9,201 nt of DNA from Oscillospiraceae bacterium (lineage in GTDB: Bacteria > Bacillota > Clostridia > WRCU01): assembly GCA_009783805.1 (NCBI GenBank), contig WRCU01000039.1, positions 1 to 9,201 of the forward strand, in the 5' to 3' direction. Below, one piece after another: positions 8,127-9,201 of this stretch; positions within the stretch are counted from its first letter, which is position 1; every line of letters starts with the position of its first letter. A program made the translations under genes and the position numbers. Under the pieces are notes generated by a model that saw only the letters and a program-made list of their open reading frames with translations, had not been told where the DNA came from and searched no databases.

Positions 8127-8975
8127 ATGGGCCCCATTATCTTGGACGGAAAGTCGCTCGCGAAGGGCATGGAGCCGCCCTTGGCGGAACGGGCGGCGCG
8201 CATCAGGGAACGCCGCGGGAGGGCGCCGGGCCTGGCCACCGTCATGGTGGGCGACAACCCCGCCTCGGCCATGTACGTGCGGATGAAGGGGAACGCGTGC
8301 AGGAGGGTGGGCGTTGAGCCCGTCCGGATCGACATGCCTGAGGGGTCGACCACCGCGGAGGTGATCGGGGCCGTCGAAAGGCTCAACGCCGACCCGGGCG
8401 TGAGCGGGATCCTGCTCCAGCACCCTTTGCCCAGGCACGTGGACGAAATGGCCTGCTTCAACGCCATCTCGGTGGCCAAGGACGTGGACGGGGTCTGCGT
8501 GTCCTCGTTCGGGATGGCCGCCATGGGCATGGAAGGCCATAGGAGCGCCACCTCGCTGTCGATAGTCTCCATACTCAGGCATTACGGGATACCCATCGAG
8601 GGGCGGGAGGCCGTGGTCGTCGGCAGGAGCCCGATACTCGGGAAGCCGGTCTCGATGCTGCTGCTCAACGAGAACGCGACCGTGACCATATGCCACTCGA
8701 GGACGGTGGGCCTGCCCGACGTGGTGCGCAGGGCGGACATAGTCGTCGGCGCGCTGGGGAGGCCCAGGTTCATCAAGGCCGACTGGGTCAAGGAAGGCGC
8801 GGTCCTCGTGGACGCGGGATACAACGAGGGTAACGTGGGCGACATCGACCTCGAGAACGCGGCGGCCAAGTCGTCCGCCTATACGCCCGTGCCCGGCGGG
8901 GTGGGCCCCATGACCATAATGCAGCTCATCAGCCAGACGGTCAGGGCGGCGGAGATGGTTTTAGGCATAGGATAA
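8127..8975 (+). CDS. folD: Bifunctional methylenetetrahydrofolate dehydrogenase / methenyltetrahydrofolate cyclohydrolase
   Basis: A 282-residue cytoplasmic enzyme that oxidises 5,10-methylene-THF to methenyl-THF with NAD(P)+ and hydrolyses it to 10-formyl-THF. It supplies one-carbon units for purines and formyl-Met-tRNA, or in acetogens part of the methyl branch. Length matches the family. The start MGPIILDGKSLA is the expected N-terminus. Catalytic Tyr50 and Lys54 lie in YVRMK (the YxxxK pair), Gln98 in LLQHPLP and Asp121 in KDVDG (118-122). The nucleotide-binding half has VVVGRSPILGKPVSMLL (163-179), and the C-terminal signature PGGVGPMT is at 256-263. The segment where most FolD proteins have PCTP reads RSATS (139-143), so both prolines are replaced. 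It follows the EF-G-like gene after a probable terminator; I see no convincing promoter in the 83-base GC-rich gap between T-run and start, so residual readthrough may contribute to expression. Confidence 0.94.
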   Translation: MGPIILDGKSLAKGMEPPLAERAARIRERRGRAPGLATVMVGDNPASAMYVRMKGNACRRVGVEPVRIDMPEGSTTAEVIGAVERLNADPGVSGILLQHPLPRHVDEMACFNAISVAKDVDGVCVSSFGMAAMGMEGHRSATSLSIVSILRHYGIPIEGREAVVVGRSPILGKPVSMLLLNENATVTICHSRTVGLPDVVRRADIVVGALGRPRFIKADWVKEGAVLVDAGYNEGNVGDIDLENAAAKSSAYTPVPGGVGPMTIMQLISQTVRAAEMVLGIG

Positions 8976-8983
8976 TTCCAATT

Positions 8984-9058
8984 GATTGCCGCGTCGCCGG
9001 CGCTCCTCGCAATGACGGTAAAAGTCGTCACTGCGAGGAGTGAAACGACGAAGCAATC
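8984..9058. repeat. REP/MITE-like imperfect palindrome with GATTGC...GCAATC ends
   Basis: The 75-bp element starts with GATTGC (8984-8989) and ends with its complement GCAATC (9053-9058). Next inward, CGTCG (8992-8996) matches CGACG (9046-9050). The core arms 9003-9016 and 9027-9040 pair at 13 of 14 positions around a 10-base loop. The right half, GTCACTGCGAGGAG then TGAAACGACGAAGCAATC, is one form of a repeat of the 'GTCATTGCGAGGAG..GAA..GACGAAGCAATC' type that I recall between genes in several unrelated bacterial groups. It begins 9 bases after the folD stop. It may affect folD mRNA 3'-end stability, and is probably a non-autonomous mobile or REP-type sequence. Confidence 0.75.
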
Positions 9059-9142
9059 CATTAACGCCGGCGCTCCTCGCAATGACAATAAAAGTCGTCA
9101 TTGCGAGGAGTGAAACGACGAAGCAATCTATTAACGCCGGCG
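8995..9142. repeat. Two 70-bp tandem copies of the palindromic repeat plus an 8-bp third start
   Basis: Unit 1 (8995-9064) and unit 2 (9065-9134) differ at only 4 of 70 positions: 9017/9087, 9018/9088, 9031/9101 and 9059/9129. Each begins with the self-complementary octamer CGCCGGCG, which occurs a third time at 9135-9142 directly after unit 2. The difference at 9031/9101 (C to T) makes the unit 2 core stem a perfect 14 bp (9073-9086 with 9097-9110), where unit 1 has one mismatch. The octamer at the junctions suggests duplication by slippage or unequal recombination between short repeats. The region encodes no evident protein. Confidence 0.8.
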
Positions 9143-9157
9143 GCTCAGGAGGACGGT

Positions 9158-9201
9158 TTGCGGGAGGGCGGGTCAGCGCCTGCCGTTGAAGTCATTCACC
9201 G
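9158..9201 (+). CDS. Possible start of an unidentified gene (3' end outside window)
   Basis: AGGAGG (9147-9152), a perfect Shine-Dalgarno core, is followed by a 5-base spacer and TTG at 9158. The frame then stays open to the window edge, reading MREGGSAPAVEVIH and one incomplete codon. TTG starts occur elsewhere in this window, which makes the reading reasonable. Fourteen residues are too few to assign a family. The competing possibility is a minus-strand gene end: on that strand a frame ending VNDFNGRR stops at 9175-9173. Confidence 0.35.
   Translation, partial: MREGGSAPAVEVIH

Noticed and set aside
8984..9142. CRISPR array
   Set aside because: There are only two repeat units, contiguous without distinct spacers, each with an internal palindrome. 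No cas gene is nearby. The structure is a tandem REP/MITE-like repeat.
9173..9201. End of a minus-strand gene (last residues VNDFNGRR, stop at 9175-9173)
   Set aside because: Only eight residues are visible and there is no supporting signal. The plus-strand reading has a perfect Shine-Dalgarno, so I preferred that, though neither is settled.

Overview
The window is about 9.2 kb of GC-rich bacterial DNA (roughly two thirds G+C by eye). It holds five complete genes, a gene tail at the left edge, a probable gene start at the right edge and a pair of palindromic tandem repeats. Arg AGG and Ile ATA codons are frequent for such GC-rich DNA, and TTG starts are used (positions 313 and 5769, perhaps 9158). 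The polyprenol-dependent mannosyltransferase, the ABC-F protein, the EF-G paralogue and the methyltransferase tail all look most like homologues from anaerobic Gram-positive lineages (Clostridia-like Bacillota or deep Actinomycetota). This placement rests on general resemblance and is not secure.

Layout, left to right. Positions 1-249 carry the end of a plus-strand gene, probably a class I SAM-dependent methyltransferase. A short gap with a strong stem-loop follows. Positions 313-3132 encode a large multidomain GT39/PMT-type membrane glycosyltransferase with two extracytoplasmic accessory domains. Its 3' end overlaps by 15 bp the 3' end of the convergent gene pyrE (minus strand, 3118-3663). 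Upstream of pyrE, on the same strand, is an ABC-F ATPase (3742-5769), so ABC-F and pyrE probably form a two-gene unit. A divergent intergenic region (5770-5895) contains a near-consensus sigma-70 promoter reading right into an EF-G-type translation GTPase (5896-7995). This is followed by a probable intrinsic terminator and then folD (8127-8975). After folD come two 70-bp tandem copies of a hairpin-forming REP/MITE-like repeat (8984-9142). The last bases carry a perfect Shine-Dalgarno sequence and a TTG that may begin another gene.

Functionally this is mainly housekeeping: translation factors (ABC-F, EF-G paralogue), one-carbon and pyrimidine metabolism (FolD, PyrE) and surface glycosylation (PMT). 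I see no CRISPR array, tRNA, rRNA, integrase, transposase or defence cassette, and nothing that supports a wholly new system. The points most worth a second look are the PMT architecture and its shift in codon usage, the shared control region between two ribosome-acting factors, the divergent G-motifs of the EF-G paralogue, and the tandem palindromic repeats.
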